A DNA stretch of 64,000 nucleotides. It comes from Xenopus tropicalis (Eukaryota; Chordata; Amphibia; Anura; Pipidae). This document shows positions 33,565-45,779 of the stretch, piece by piece (position 1 is the stretch's first letter; every line of letters starts with the position of its first letter). The stretch lies in NCBI RefSeq assembly GCF_000004195.4, contig NC_030679.2, forward strand, positions 34,585,712-34,649,711. The letters are read 5' to 3'. Made by a program: the position numbers and the translations under genes. Under the pieces are notes generated by a model, which was not told the DNA's origin, ran no database searches, and was given only the letters and a program-made list of their open reading frames with translations.

Positions 33565-34385
33565 AAGGTGTGGTACCTGTTATCCATAATGCTTGGGACC
33601 TGAAGTTTTTCAGATATCATAATCTCATAATCTTGATCTCCATACCTTAAGTCTACTAAAAATCATTTAAACATTAAATGGGAATGCCACCCAAACACAA
33701 CTGAAGCTTTTTGAAAAGTAAACATAATTTCAAGCAATTTTGCCTCATACATCAATTAAAAAATATGCAGCCTTTTCAAGATTTGTAATGTAATAATAGG
33801 GTTTGGAACAGTTACCCTAAGCCCAGCCCCCTGTTCTCATGCTGATCTGGCTGACTACTTTGAGACTGACAAAAATATAACAGTAGTCGACTGTCCTCAG
33901 CCTGCCTTCAGCCTGTATCCTCCCAATCCCACAATTCCCTGCACACGTGATGTCAGTAAGGAAAGGAACATCACAGCGCAATGCACTGTGAGTTTCTGCA
34001 TGCTGTCCGTAAACTGCGGAGAAGTTGTTAGAATTTGTAACATCAATGTTTTAGTCCCTCCTTCCCACCAGGATTTCAAATGATGCAAAAAGAGAAGAAC
34101 TGTTTTGCAGCTAGATTTCGGCATATAAAAGTGGTATTTATTCATACTGTTTGATGGAACAGATTATAATAGGTATATTAGGTTTCTGTGTTTGGGGTTC
34201 TCAAATTTTGGTTTAGGAGCCAGATCGTTTTGCCTCCCATAAGGATTCATTATATCTTAGTTGGTATCAAGTAAAGGTACTGTTTTACTATTAAAGAGCA
34301 AAAGCAAGAGTCTATAGGAGATGGCTATCCTGTAAAATCTGAGCTTATGGGGTAGTGGGTTTTTAGATACTGGATCCTATACCTG
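33565..34385 (+). mobile_element. TA-flanked mariner-like MITE, copy 4, interrupted
   Basis: The left part (33565-33680) runs from GGTACCTGTTATCC to ATTTAAACATTAAATG. The right part (about 34220-34385) resumes with TTTGCCTCCCATAAGGATTC and ends GGATCCTATACCTG before TA. About 540 bp of foreign sequence separates them. The left terminus is damaged. Confidence 0.65.
33681..34220. repeat. sequence interrupting mariner-like copy 4
   Basis: This segment has no counterpart in the seven other family members and sits between consecutive parts of one. It is therefore a later insertion of unknown class. I did not find clear terminal repeats. Boundaries are approximate. Confidence 0.45.
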
Positions 34386-34476
34386 TACAAGGGAATTAGC
34401 TGTACACATGTTATAACTGCTTTGCAATTGTTGTGAAATCAAATATACAGCAAATATAATATATATAGAATTAGTA

Positions 34477-35110
34477 CAGGCAAGGAACTTGTTATCCAAA
34501 ATGCTGGGACCTGGAGTTTCCGTATAATGGGATCTTTCTGTAAATTGGATCACTTAAGTCTACTAAAAATTAGTTAAACATTATTTAAACCCAATAGGAT
34601 TGGTTTGAATCCATTAAGGATAAACTGTACCTTGGTTGGGATCAAATACAAGCTACTTTTTTATTATTACAGGTATCGGACCCCTTTTCCGGAAATCCAT
34701 TATCCAGAAAGTTCCGAATTACGGAAAGGCCATCTCCCATAGACTCCATTTTAACCAAACAATTCAAATTTTTAAAAATGATTCCCTTTTTCTCTTTAAT
34801 AATAAAACAGTATCTTGTACTTTATTCCAACTTAGATATATTTAATCCTTATTGGAGGCAAAACAATCCTATTGAGTTTTATTACTGTTTAAATAATTTT
34901 ATTAGCAGACTTAAGGTAAGGGATCCAAATTACGGAAAGACCACCTTATCCAGAAAACCCCAGGTCCCGAGCATTCTGGATAATGGGTCCCATACCTGTA
35001 CAGAGAAGGACATTTTTTACAATTTGATTTATTTGATTAAAATGTAGTCAATGGGAGATGGCCTTTATGAGTTCTGGATAATGGGTTTGCAGATAATGGA
35101 TCGCATACCG
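34477..35110 (+). mobile_element. TA-flanked mariner-like MITE, copy 5, hosting copy 6
   Basis: The left part is 34477-34669 and the right part 34999-35110. It begins CAGGCAAGGAACTTG after TA and ends GATCGCATACCG before TA. Copy 6 is inserted at TA in the conserved TTATTACAGAG stretch. Rejoining the flanks restores the family sequence with one TA. Confidence 0.8.
34670..34998 (-). mobile_element. TA-flanked mariner-like MITE, copy 6, nested in copy 5
   Basis: This 329-bp copy in inverse orientation starts CAGGTATCGGACC and ends GGGTCCCATACCTG, with TA at both sides (34668-34669 and 34999-35000). It is the best-preserved member and shows the TA duplication directly. Confidence 0.88.
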
Positions 35111-35984
35111 TATTATATTGGGAGTATTATTTGTATTTAATTGCCTTTTAAACATATAAATATGCTCCAAAACTTTATCATGTATTAATGTATATACATT
35201 TTTTATTTAAGATATTACTGGCTCTCCAAATATTAATGCCATCATTCAAAGGAAACTCATAACAGTTAAATAGCAATATCAAGTTTATTTTTATGAAGTG
35301 GAAGGTTACTGTATACAAATATTGTTTAAATTCTGCATTTTTTTTAAGACCAAGTGAAATGTTTGCCCCAGTTTGCAGAGTTTTAAACATTGCTTTTCCC
35401 ATTTCTCATCCCTGAGACTTAGGTATACAAACGGTACTGAAAATAACTCAGCTAAAAAAAAAAAGGAACTGTCAGAGTGACAAATCTATACCCCTACTAT
35501 TATCTGTAAAACTGAATGCAAATCCTTCCATTTGAAACTAGTAAATATGTCAGACTAGCTGAGTAACTGTCAGAGTCATCATTTTAGCACCAAGTTAGAG
35601 AGGAGTACCTTTAAGAGGCTACTGATCTCCATGGAGCAGCAGACACTTAAACTCAATATTCTAGCTTTTAATGAATTGATAGACATTTATGTTTAACTAA
35701 TAACCCTGTGCATGTATGTTAGCTGCACCCCTGTCAACTTCTCAAAATTAGATATGAAGTATTTCTAAAAAGACCATTCTTGGGCATGCTATAAATGGCT
35801 TATTCATACTCTTCCTATAGTCGAGTAAAAAAGGACCACCAGATTGTCATAGCAAAGGGTTTATGCTTTATTATGAATCATATAACAAGATTATTAAGAT
35901 ATATATATATATATGAACATATATATAACCCAATAAGTTTGGTTATACACAAACACATTTAACTATTACAAAATAGAATATAAA
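35111..35984. other. noncoding DNA, nothing recognised
   Basis: A small TA run lies near 35900-35915. There is no gene. Confidence 0.45.
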
Positions 35985-36139
35985 TAGTGATGAGAGAGTT
36001 TTTTCAGCAGGCATGGATTTGCAGCGAATTTCCGCATTGCAGTGAATTGTTTTGCGAAACTTCTGTGAAAATTTGCAGCGGAAAATTTTGTCACGAAATT
36101 TCAAGGCGAAGTGAAACGGGACAGATTTGCTCATAACTA
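35985..36139 (-). mobile_element. hAT-like MITE copy 7, short form
   Basis: Termini are TAGTGATGAG and TCATAACTA, with exact 8-bp duplications AATATAAA. At 155 bp it is the shortest complete member and lacks the central array. Confidence 0.8.
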
Positions 36140-37159
36140 AATATAAATTGTAAAAAAACCAAAAACATTTCGTAGACTCTATTTAGAAGTCTTAATCTAT
36201 AACTAAGCTACAAACTAGGGAATGCTGAATCCCTCACCCCTTCACTCTGTTTTTTTGCATTGGGGGGACACATTGCAAGTGCAGAGAGTGCAATAACAGC
36301 GTCTTTACTAGAAGAGCTGAAATTTTTATTGAAAAATTTAAAATTCTAGCTCTTAAAGTTACCAGGAGTGGCTTGTTTCCACCCTTGATAACTTTTCAGG
36401 CGCTGGCAGTTGCACCCCTGCCTTAAAATGTGTTAATATTTGACAATAAAAAAAAACAAGATCAGGGAGAGGAGGTTGGGATGCTTTCTTCTGCTGGCTT
36501 CCTGTAAAAAGTTTTAAATTTTGGGAAAGGAAAAGGTTTCTTGCTAGCACCATTCCTGAATATCTCTTTGCCATATATGTAGCTCCTTGCTACTCTCATA
36601 TAATGAGACTTCTTTACCCTGGTGTTTGGCTCCTTGTATCTCTACTACCCAGCATTTTAAGGCATGATTTTCTGTAGTCTCAAAATTATGATGTTTGGTA
36701 CATTTCATACTATAAACAGATCCTCAATTGGATTAATCCTATTTAGAGGAGTCACAACAATCAAACCAGTGAGCTAAAAGAACTGCAGTTGATAGCATAT
36801 GCTATTTTTCCTTATATTGGTTCAATGCAGTATATTAGTTCTGAGATGTCATTTATTTTAGTAAAGCCTTGTGACGTGAAAGCTATTTTTGTTACAGCAC
36901 CTACACATCAGCACCATAAATACAAGATTATTCTATCAAATAAGAATGCAGTATTCATTATTTTTTATTTTTTATGGCACTCTTGGACTGCTTTACTAAT
37001 ACCACTGATTCTTAATCTATATGTCTGTATCGACAACTGAATCCCTATGCTGTTCCTTGTGGGTCTCCATGAGTCACCTTAATAAAGTTCCAGCTTAACT
37101 AGAAATGAAAAAAATAAGGGGGAATAACCAACTCTTGGGTCTCAATGCTGATTTCAATG
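36140..37159. other. noncoding DNA, nothing recognised
   Basis: Open frames up to 83 codons, without domains. Confidence 0.45.
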
Positions 37160-37780
37160 TGTTGCAATGGGCAAGTGCACTGGTGCACTGTTTCTATTAG
37201 GCAGTATGTCTACAGCTTAATGGAAATTTCTTTTAGAAAGGTAGTTCTAAAGGGAGAGTAGTGGGCAGGGTATAATGCCCATTTTTCTAGAAAGCAAAGG
37301 ACCTAGTAGGATAACTAAACCACAACAGAATTGTACATGATGGAATTGTTTCATGAAAAAAAATGAGACTAGGTAATAGGTAGGCTTGGCAAAATAAACA
37401 ATATAGTTAGTTAGACAAAAATGTAATTTATAAAGGCTGGTGTGAATGGATGTCTCACATAATAGCCAGAACATTAATTCCTTCTTTGCATCTCTCTAAA
37501 CTTCTAGCTGTCAGTAACCAATCAGTGATTTGAGGGGGGCCATATGGGACATAGCTGTTTAGTTAGTTTGCTTTTGAATCTGACCTGCATTCTAAGGATC
37601 AAAAGCAAAGTAACTGAACAGTTATGTGCCCCCACCCCCCCCCTTAAGTTGCTTACTAATTATGTTGTTAGAGAGCTGAAAGGAGAAAGTAGTGTTCTGG
37701 CCATTATGTTAGACATCTGCTCACTCCACCCTTTATAGATTACATTTTTTACTAACTTACTATATTAGAATCATTTTTTA
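37160..37780. repeat. probable dispersed repeat
   Basis: CCAATCAGTGATTTGAGGGG, GGGACATAGCTGTT and the 3' part (GAGAGCTGAAAGG, AGTAGTGTTCTGGCCAT, CTGCTCACTCCA) look like a DNA-transposon-derived interspersed repeat of the kind seen in frog genomes. No second copy in this window confirms it, and ends are not defined. Confidence 0.3.
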
Positions 37781-38149
37781 TTTTGTACATCCTCTCTATT
37801 TGCCCATTTTATTTTTACACTGAACTGACCCCTTAAAAAATGCTTGTCTTTAATTCACTAAATGTATCTTTTGAAGCAAAAATATACAATACTTATTTTA
37901 CCTTAATATCACAAACACTGCACTTTTTATGTTTCTATTTATCCTTCTAGAGCTGCAATCCTTTTCTTATTTTTTTATGCTGTATATCCTGTTTGTATGT
38001 GCCCTACTTATAACCGCCTCATTCTGTAAAATATGATGGCCTCTACAATTACATTTTATTTATCATAATAATTATACAAAGATGCTGAGCAAGAGAAGGG
38101 AGTACAGCTTGTCTGAACAGATGTCTTTATAAATGTATGAGATACTTCA

Positions 38150-38285
38150 ACTTTTATTTTCTAACATGCCTGGGGAAGAGGCCTAAGTGGCGTTGAAAGC
38201 TTACTGTGCATTATAAAGCCTCTCGGTCAGCCAATAAAGACATCGTCTCCACCCTGTTGCTTCCTGGCTTTCCATGGCTACCATA
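38150..38285 (+). repeat. possible pLTR-type fragment
   Basis: CTGGGGAAGAGGCC, TAAGT, GGCGTTGAAAGCTT (38170-38202) follows the same plan as the hairpin-GAAACGTT motifs at 4638-4670 and 9968-9999. An AATAAAG lies about 35 bp downstream, as in the PLE pLTR. It is probably a decayed fragment from another PLE family. Confidence 0.3.
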
Positions 38286-39148
38286 GATTTTCTGCAAGAA
38301 GAAATCAGAGTGTGCAGCAAAGGATTCAAGCACTCATAGCATTTCATATTTCTACATTTCTGCACAAGAGCTGTATTCACAAATTACTGCAATTTACTCT
38401 TTGGTCTGCCTCACCAATTTTGTTTTCAGATTTGTTCCCGGGAAACAAAAAGCAGTTAAGAGAGGCAAGTCACTGAAAATAAATATATTTTCCGCAACTC
38501 TGGTGGGGCCTGTATGAAAAGGTAGAAAAGACACGGAGCAGTATGATTTTTCATGAACAATGTACATTTCTGAAAGTGTGCACCTTCATTAAAAAGCAAT
38601 TTATATTAAGCATGATCTTAGTGAGCATTAGGCATAAAGCTTTATTATGTCAGTATTCATCTTTGCAATATTAAACTTTATAATAGTGTTTATTTTTTTT
38701 TTTACAATTCATTTAAAACAGTTTAAATAACAAGCAGCAAGGCAGAGAGAAACAAGGATATTTTATTGAGCAAATTAAACAGCTTCCCAGAAGTTCCCCA
38801 AACAGAACCATTCTACAATTGCCAGCTTATCTCCTCCTAAGTGTTCGGAATTATTTCACAGCGTGGCTTAGCTGTGGACATTTTCTGCATCAATATGCTT
38901 TTAATGGACACAGTCGGAATATAAATAAATGAAGTCAGCGCAAAGGTTTCTATTAATTAAGCAAATTGTTTTTTGTCAAAATTCTAGACAGAGCAATGCC
39001 AATAATGATTTTTAGATCAGTAGGTTTGCTCGAATGACAATTATACAGACCAATGTGTATTTTTGTCCGATGTGGATTCGATTGCTTCCTTTATAATTCT
39101 GGCAGTGTTTCTAATGCTTTGCATTTCCACAAGTAAGATACTCGCTGT
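38286..39148. other. repeat-poor noncoding tract
   Basis: No family present elsewhere in the window occurs here. Base composition is more even than in the surroundings, with several AT-rich homeodomain-like words (TTAATTAAG, CTTTATTATG). It could be conserved noncoding DNA, but I cannot test conservation. Confidence 0.25.
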
Positions 39149-39215
39149 GGGCGGCGCAGTGGTTAGCATTGCTGCCTGGCGGAGCTGGGGTCCTACATTC
39201 AGTTCTTACAGATTA
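39149..39215 (+). repeat. possible SINE-like fragment with tRNA A-box-like text
   Basis: GGCGCAGTGGTTAGCATTGCTGCC resembles the tRNA-derived head of vertebrate SINEs (CAGTGGTTAGCA is A-box-like), followed by TGGGGTCCTACATTCAGTTC at the expected B-box position. The copy is short and decayed; there is no functional tRNA fold. Confidence 0.35.
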
Positions 39216-41931
39216 CAGCAGGGGTGAGAATGCAGATGTGTTCAGACAACATGGTGCCAGAGTTAGAAACTTCCTTTGTAAGTGTCATTTTGGCAAAGAG
39301 ATTGAAAACATGAAGGGACAGCTTGATGTATTATTAAAGCAGTATATATGTAGATTATGTTAATCGAAAAAGCTTTTGTAACTGGTCCTTTACTTGGTTA
39401 ATTTAATGTTAAAATGTAGTAGACAAGGTACAAATGTCCAAATTACAGCAAGCCCCCTTTCCGAAATACATCCATAACTGTAATATTAATCGTTAAAGGG
39501 TATATATAGGGTTACTAGATTTTTTTAAAACAATCAGGAACACATCTAGAAATTTCACCTAGAAGGGCTGCAATATCTTGAATTTAATCACTGTAGCCTT
39601 GCAACATGCATGTATTAGATGTGTCTCTAAATGTTTAAATGATCTGCTAACCCTATGTAACACTTGTTTGGCTAGGATATGGCCAAAACCCAGGCTAGTG
39701 ATAGGTATAGAGCATGTGTTACATGCGACCTTAATACACAGGAGTGGGCCTCCGCTATATGGGAGGTAATAATGGAGCCGAGGGTGTAGTTGAACTACAA
39801 CTAGATAAGCTTGTGTGGTGCAGATAGAATAATGGACGCCAGAAAGGTTCTTGCTCTCGAACTATAGTACAAGCTTATTGGACAAGGCACAACTTAATAG
39901 TGCAGCAGGGATTATACTCACAGACACAGCAGATGTAATGTTCACAGAGAATAACAGCAGATGTGACACTTAAGGAACCGTATAACCCACTTGAAGGATA
40001 TGCAGAGTATTAGTTGTGAGCCCAGGAATGGATGCCCTTTACTGGAACGGATCCCCTCCAGCCAACTATGGTTCAGGGTAAGGAACTGCCTGAATCCTGC
40101 GTCTTAACTGTGGTCCCTACAGCAAGGCATACAAAGCCTGGGTTATACTAAACCCTTACAGTCTCCTTTGATGGGGCTAGTGCTGCCCTTACTAAATAAG
40201 CTGACTATGCTCACCTCTCCTAGAGGGTGCTATTATATATAACTGACTGTGCTGGCTTGATCTCATTCACGGGGCCCTGTCCTCGACTTACAAAATGGCA
40301 GGTTCTCCTTACTGGGGCCGAATGCCTCAGGCTCAGTGACGTGAAGCCTTGAGACAACAGCAGCCAAAGAGGAAGACACTTCCTTGTGCAAGACACTATG
40401 TAGTCTGCCAAGGGGAGTGGTCAACCTGGCTAAACCTATAGGGGGTAGCCTAAGAACTGTAATCTGAGTGTAGAGGGCTCTGCCCTATAACAGCACAGAT
40501 TAGATAAGGATAGGGAATAACACCATAGGGAGCTTAACCCCATGGGTCCCTACACCTAGTATCATAGGAAACAATACATATTGAATAGGGAAAGCCTAGG
40601 CATAATCGCGGGGCACTGGGGACTATGTTTGAGAGTTATGGGGCTTGTAGTTTAGAAGTAGTGTTTCTCTTAAAAGAGGCATTGGCTCTTACTAATAGGG
40701 TAAGTAGAGGTTCCTTGCAGTCGTGTTACCTAAATAAAGATGGAGCAGGCAGCTTCCCTTCATTCTGGTCAGACGGGATAGCAATTGTAGTTGAATAGAT
40801 TTTGTCACAGGGCCCCTATTAGAAAGTTACTTGGTGTCTGACTTGTACCATTCAGTGATGGTGGATCAGATAGATAGATAGGCACAACCCATTGACACAG
40901 GAGAACTCTGGAGGTACCTCTATTGTAGTAATAACTCTGCATTGTGGGAGAAAAAAACTACACTTTGCATATTGCATTTGTGGTCATAACTGTGCCCTAT
41001 GGTACCTCTCCTCTCTCATAGTTCATAATTTCATGAATCTTACTTTGCTCCCTATAGATTATTTTATTCCCTGCTCATGTTGATATTATTTTAGCACAAG
41101 AAGACATACCACTGTCTTTGGAAAGCTAGACAAAGGACACAGCAGGATCCTCTCCATGTTCAAGGATGCAAAGAGGTGACACAGCATGTACCCACAAAAA
41201 CCAACCAAGTGGGGATTAAAAGTTTAGAAGCAATGTTGCTGCTACTGCCTTTGTAAACTTGATCCAAAAGAGAAAATATTTCAAAGGTCATCTGTTCAGC
41301 AGCATCTTTACCTAACATGGATGCTCTCTTTTATGTATTGAATATATTTAAAAACTAAATCACTTGCTAAACACTAAAAAAAACATTTAGGTGGACAGTC
41401 AAGATGTGTACTGACAGTAATTACAAGTAATATACAAGAGCACATTTTTTATATTTTTATACCGGATGCTGCAGCCAAGCATGAGACAGATGTCACAAGT
41501 CATCCATCATCCCACATAGATTGTTATCTTTATACAATGAGGTTACTAGATCACCTGGGAGAAACGTCAGCGGCATTTCTAAAAAAATGCAGTTTGCGCA
41601 GTTGCTCCATCGCAGGAAATTTCATGGCTAAACCTTTCTATAGTGGCAAATCATTATAAAAATGCATAGTAGAGCTTAGATCCACCTAAAGGGCCACCTG
41701 TTGGCTTAGTGGATTTTGGCCAGAGAAAATATAAGAATATGGAAAATAAGAATATTTTGGTTATGTATATGAACAGCTATATTATATTTGTTTTTATTCA
41801 TATGAGTATTACGGCAATGCCTATGTTCTGTAAGTATCAATATATTTATTAAATTAATGTACTTTATGATCTGCTAATAAATAACACCAAGCTCCATATT
41901 TCCACCGGGAATGGAATCCATACGTCAAAAT
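39216..41931. other. noncoding DNA, no gene supported
   Basis: Small open frames only. The region 39640-40600 is less AT-rich than its surroundings and free of the families listed here. Nothing is recognised. Confidence 0.45.
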
Positions 41932-42162
41932 TAGTTATTTTTTTCACTACGCCAAAAAAATGCAAATCTTTGAAAACCTGCTAAAATGTCGCGCATCAAA
42001 AAACAATTGTCGCGCACAACTTTTATTTTGACACGACCGACAATTTTTTTGACGTGAGCGACCATTATTTTTCACCCATTTTAGCGAAAAAAAATCCGCC
42101 AATGCCAAAATGCAGAAATTCGTTGCGAATCCATGCCTGGTGAATTATTTCGGCCATCACTA
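41932..42162 (+). mobile_element. hAT-like MITE copy 8
   Basis: The right terminus CCATCACTA is intact and the left (TAGTTATTTT) is decayed. Exact 8-bp duplications GTCAAAAT fix both ends. Confidence 0.75.
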
Positions 42163-42203
42163 GTCAAAATGGCAATCTTCCCCCCAATTTATCTTAGTAG
42201 AGG

Positions 42204-42483
42204 CAGGGTTGGACTGGGGGGTGAAGGACCCACCAGGGCTGCTGCCCGAGGGGCTCCGCACCCCCCAAGGTGCAGCCGCCGGCCGCGTGTACCGCAGAGG
42301 GCCCCGACCCCTAACCCTCACCCCAAACAGGAGCCCCAGCCACTGCCTGACGTCCTCCCCTGATCACGGGTAAGTGAAACACGTCAGGGGAGGGACACCT
42401 GCTGAAGGGCGAGCGCCGACAGGGGTTAGGTCTTGGCTGCAAGGGCCCACTGGGTTTTTTCCCGGTGGCCCAGTCCGACCCTG
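42204..42483. mobile_element. GC-rich element with CAGGGTTGGACTGGG ends
   Basis: The ends CAGGGTTGGACTGGG and CCCAGTCCGACCCTG are inverted repeats. The flanks AGTAGAGG/AGTAGTGC share 6 of 8 bases, weakly suggesting an 8-bp duplication and hAT relationship. The interior is very GC-rich, which generates open frames on both strands that I do not consider genes. Confidence 0.55.
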
Positions 42484-42847
42484 AGTAGTGCAGGGTTTTT
42501 ATAGAACAGAATAAAGAACAGATGACTGTTTTTGCAAGCACTTCATGATATAGGATGCTGTAGGTCACGGATTCGATGAGTTCAAGTTCTCAGTAGTGCT
42601 CACATTATTTGGCTTTCCTTTCTTATTACTTTGTGAAAGCATACAATAAAGCTAATAATATGTCTAAATGGTTGTAATTTTAAAACTTGCCTGCAGTATT
42701 GGTTGCGCTTAAAACCAAGATTATAATTTAAGTGAACCGCATTATGTGCTGAGGAAATACAGTTAGAGCAATGAATTTCAGTTACAGGACATTGCAACAT
42801 ACTTAATTTGGAATAATTAAAAATGCAACCCCTACTGTCCAGTTTTA

Positions 42848-43348
42848 GGGGCTGATTTACTTACCCACGAACGGGTCGAATGGAGTCCGATTGCGTTTTT
42901 TTCGTAATGATCGGTACTTTGCGATTTTTTCGTATGTTTTGCGATTTTTTCGGATTCTTTACGAATTTTTCGGATCCAATACGATTTTTGCGTAAAAACG
43001 CGAGTTTTCCTATCCTTTACGAAAGTTGCGTAAAAAGTTGCGCATTTTGCGTAGCGTTAAAACTTACGCGAAAAGTTGCGCATTTTTCGTAGCGTTAAGT
43101 TTTAACGCTACGAAAAATGCGCAACTTTTCGCGTAAGTTTTAACGCTACGCAAAATGCGCAACTTTTTACGCAACTTTCGTAATGGATACGAAAAACTCG
43201 CGTTTTTACGCAAAAATCGTATTGGTAACGAAAAATTCGTACAGAATCCGAAAAAATCGCAAAACATACGAAAAAGTCGCAAAATGTTCGTTTTCAAGTC
43301 GGAACTTTTCCAATTCGGGTCGGATTCGTGGGTTAGTAAATCAGCCCC
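42848..43348. mobile_element. Harbinger-like CpG-rich palindromic MITE, copy 2
   Basis: This is a 501-bp near-perfect palindrome centred at about 43098. It begins GGGGCTGATTTACT and ends AGTAAATCAGCCCC, with TTA on both sides (42845-42847, 43349-43351). A TTA duplication fits PIF/Harbinger. The arms are full of CGTAACG/CGAAAAA words. Almost all of it could form one hairpin. Confidence 0.8.
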
Positions 43349-43351
43349 TTA

Positions 43352-43898
43352 GTGTCATCTTTATAGCAATAATATCCAATTTATATGGGAAATCAAGGAA
43401 GCAATGACTATACCCGGCAAAATCTGAGAATTTAGTGCAAGTGCAAAAATGTATTCATTGCTTACAGATTAAGTTTCTTTATGGCATAGAAGCAATAAAA
43501 ACAGCATTGTGCTGCATTTTCCTTTCATTAGCCACATTTCTCTTATGAACTTTGGGAACTAAGGTTATTCTATTAGTTGAAAAATCAGACACCTCTAATA
43601 AATGCAACTTGTTATACAGCACTTCTACATAGACGTGGCCCTGATTTTTCCATATGACCCGGTAACCTCACTAGCGCATTGCTTGAAGTGCAGAATATAA
43701 TATTATGAGACATTTTTTAATCTTACTGATAAAATTAGCTTTATTTCTTCCGTTTCTCAAAAAAACCCAAAAGGGTATATTTATTTAAATCCCTTCTGTA
43801 TAGTTTCTACCAAATTGTTTATCATCCAAGTGAACTGTTCATAATTCTGGCTGAAAAAATAAATACTGGACTTATGAATAAAAGACATCTTTGTTTTT
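43352..43898. other. noncoding DNA, nothing recognised
   Basis: No gene or repeat signature is seen. Confidence 0.4.
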
Positions 43899-44130
43899 TA
43901 GGGATGCATCAAATCCATTATTTTTGGGTTTGGCCGAACCAACGAACCCGCATATGAAAATAAGGCTATGGAAGGGTTAAATAGAAGCTTACATTTTTTT
44001 TTAATTCCGTGTTCCTGTAACCAAAAGTCATGTGATTGTAAGGATTCGGATTCGGTTAGATGCTTGGATTCGGGCGAATCTGAATCCTGCTGAAAAAGGC
44101 TGAATCCAGAACCAAATCCTGCATCCTGTA
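43899..44130. mobile_element. decayed palindromic element with TAGGGATGCA end
   Basis: The left end TAGGGATGCATCAAATCC and the right text GGTTCTGGATTCAGCC (reverse strand) face each other. Internal GGATTCGGATTCGG and GAATCTGAATCCTGCTGAA are inverted echoes. The right end (GCATCCTGTA) is damaged, so the duplication cannot be read. The TAGGG start suggests hAT. Confidence 0.45.
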
Positions 44131-44764
44131 TATTTAATTTAATCCTGTATATTTAATTTCCATTTTACAGTTTATTGAGTAAATTGGTTTGATTTTTTGT
44201 TTTACAAATAGCTTTTATGTTATCTGCAATGAAAAGTCTGCCCTACCGAAACCTTAAAGGCTGCCTTTACTCCTACAAAGGAGCATACTTTATAAATGTT
44301 ATTAGTGCTGCTGAATCATATGAATTTTGTTTTTACAACCACAGTTACAGCACATTATATTTTAATATATAGGACGACCTTTCATTTCTCTAATGTCACT
44401 GGCAATTTCATTCTTTTCAGACTTTTGTAACGTCAACATGGATTTACTGAAGTAGAATTTTCTTTTTTGTCACCAAATGGAAATAAAGAGACATTTGTAT
44501 GCAGCTCAAGTTTTTGGGATGGGAGCTGAAGTGGACTTAGAATTTTCTTATTTTTAGAAAAAACTTTCTATGTACTATATGCGCAACAAGTAGGGCTTAA
44601 AGTATACAGCATTAATATGGGTAAAATGCCAATATGTGTAACCTGGTACAAGTTGAAATACTATATTGTATCAATGATTTATATACTGTACATAGGTTGC
44701 AATCAATGCAGTTCTGAAAAAAAGTTTTCATATAAAGGCACAATAGTGAGGTAGGTATCGGTAT

Positions 44765-44894
44765 CCTATTGGGTTTAATTAATGTTTTATTGATTTTTTA
44801 GTAGACTTAAGGTATTGAGATCCAAATTACAGAAAGACTCCTTATCCGGAATGCCCTTGGTCCTGAGCATTCTGGATAACGGGTCCTATACCTG
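44765..44894 (-). mobile_element. TA-flanked mariner-like MITE, copy 7, truncated
   Basis: Only the portion from CCTATTGGGTTTAATTAATG to GGGTCCTATACCTG is present, in inverse orientation. Confidence 0.65.
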
Positions 44895-44939
44895 GATAAG
44901 ATCCTTGCCCCTTAATAAATTCTGGTTTTAAAGAGCCTT

Positions 44940-45345
44940 GCATTTCTTTTCCAGGTCTTCAGCAGTCAGGTATGTACACTGCCTAATCATTAAACTGCTT
45001 CACAAAAAATATGAAGAGTTTACCTGCCCTTTAGTATGTTGTAGAATGGACTATTCCCAGCAACTTTTAAATTGGTCTTCATTTATTATTTCTTATAGTT
45101 TTTTTTTCTTATTTGCCTTTCTTTTCTACTTCTTTCCAACTTTCAGAAGCCAAAAAGCTATTGCTCCATGAGGCTACAGTTTTACTGTTAGTTATTTTTT
45201 ATATCTTACTATTCAGGTCCCTCCTATTCATCTTACAAGTCTCTCATTCAAACCACTGCATAGTTGCTATTGTAAACTGGACCCTAGGAACCATAGCTGG
45301 GGATAGCTGCTGAAATCCAAAACTGGAGAGCTGCTGAACAAAAAC
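44940..45345 (-). repeat. probable dispersed repeat
   Basis: CTCTCATTCAAACC, GTAAACTGGACCCTAGGAAC and CTGGAGAGCTGCTGAACAAA followed by poly(A) look like a frog interspersed repeat in inverse orientation. No second copy in this window confirms it. Confidence 0.35.
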
Positions 45346-45391
45346 TGAAATAACCAAACCACAAAAAAAAAAAAAAAAAATGAGACCAATA

Positions 45392-45703
45392 CAAGTATAG
45401 GATCCCTTATCCGGAAACCCATTATCCTGAAAGCTCCGAATTACGGAAAGCCCGTCTCCCATAGACTCCATTTTAATCAAATAATTCAGAATTTAAAAAC
45501 CAATTTCCTTTTTCTCTGTAATAATAAAACAGTACCTTGTAATTGATCCCAACCAACTAAGATATAAATAATCCTTATTGGAGCCAAAACAATCCTATTG
45601 GGTTAAATTAATATTTTATTGATTTTTTTAATTAATCGGAAAATGACGGAAAACCCCTTTATCCAAAATACCCTTGGATTCTGGATAATGGGTCCTATAC
45701 CAG
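45392..45703 (-). mobile_element. TA-flanked mariner-like MITE, copy 8
   Basis: It begins CAAGTATAGGATCC after TA and ends GGGTCCTATACCAG before TA. Landmarks are in inverse order. One end carries single-base changes. Confidence 0.75.
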
Positions 45704-45779
45704 TATTGGAATATCACTACCTACAGTGATAAAGGTTAAAGGTAAATTATCCATTTAAATTATTTACAGACTGGAAATC

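Noticed and set aside
39149..39215. Functional tRNA gene
   Set aside because: There is only A-box-like and weak B-box-like text; no cloverleaf can be drawn.
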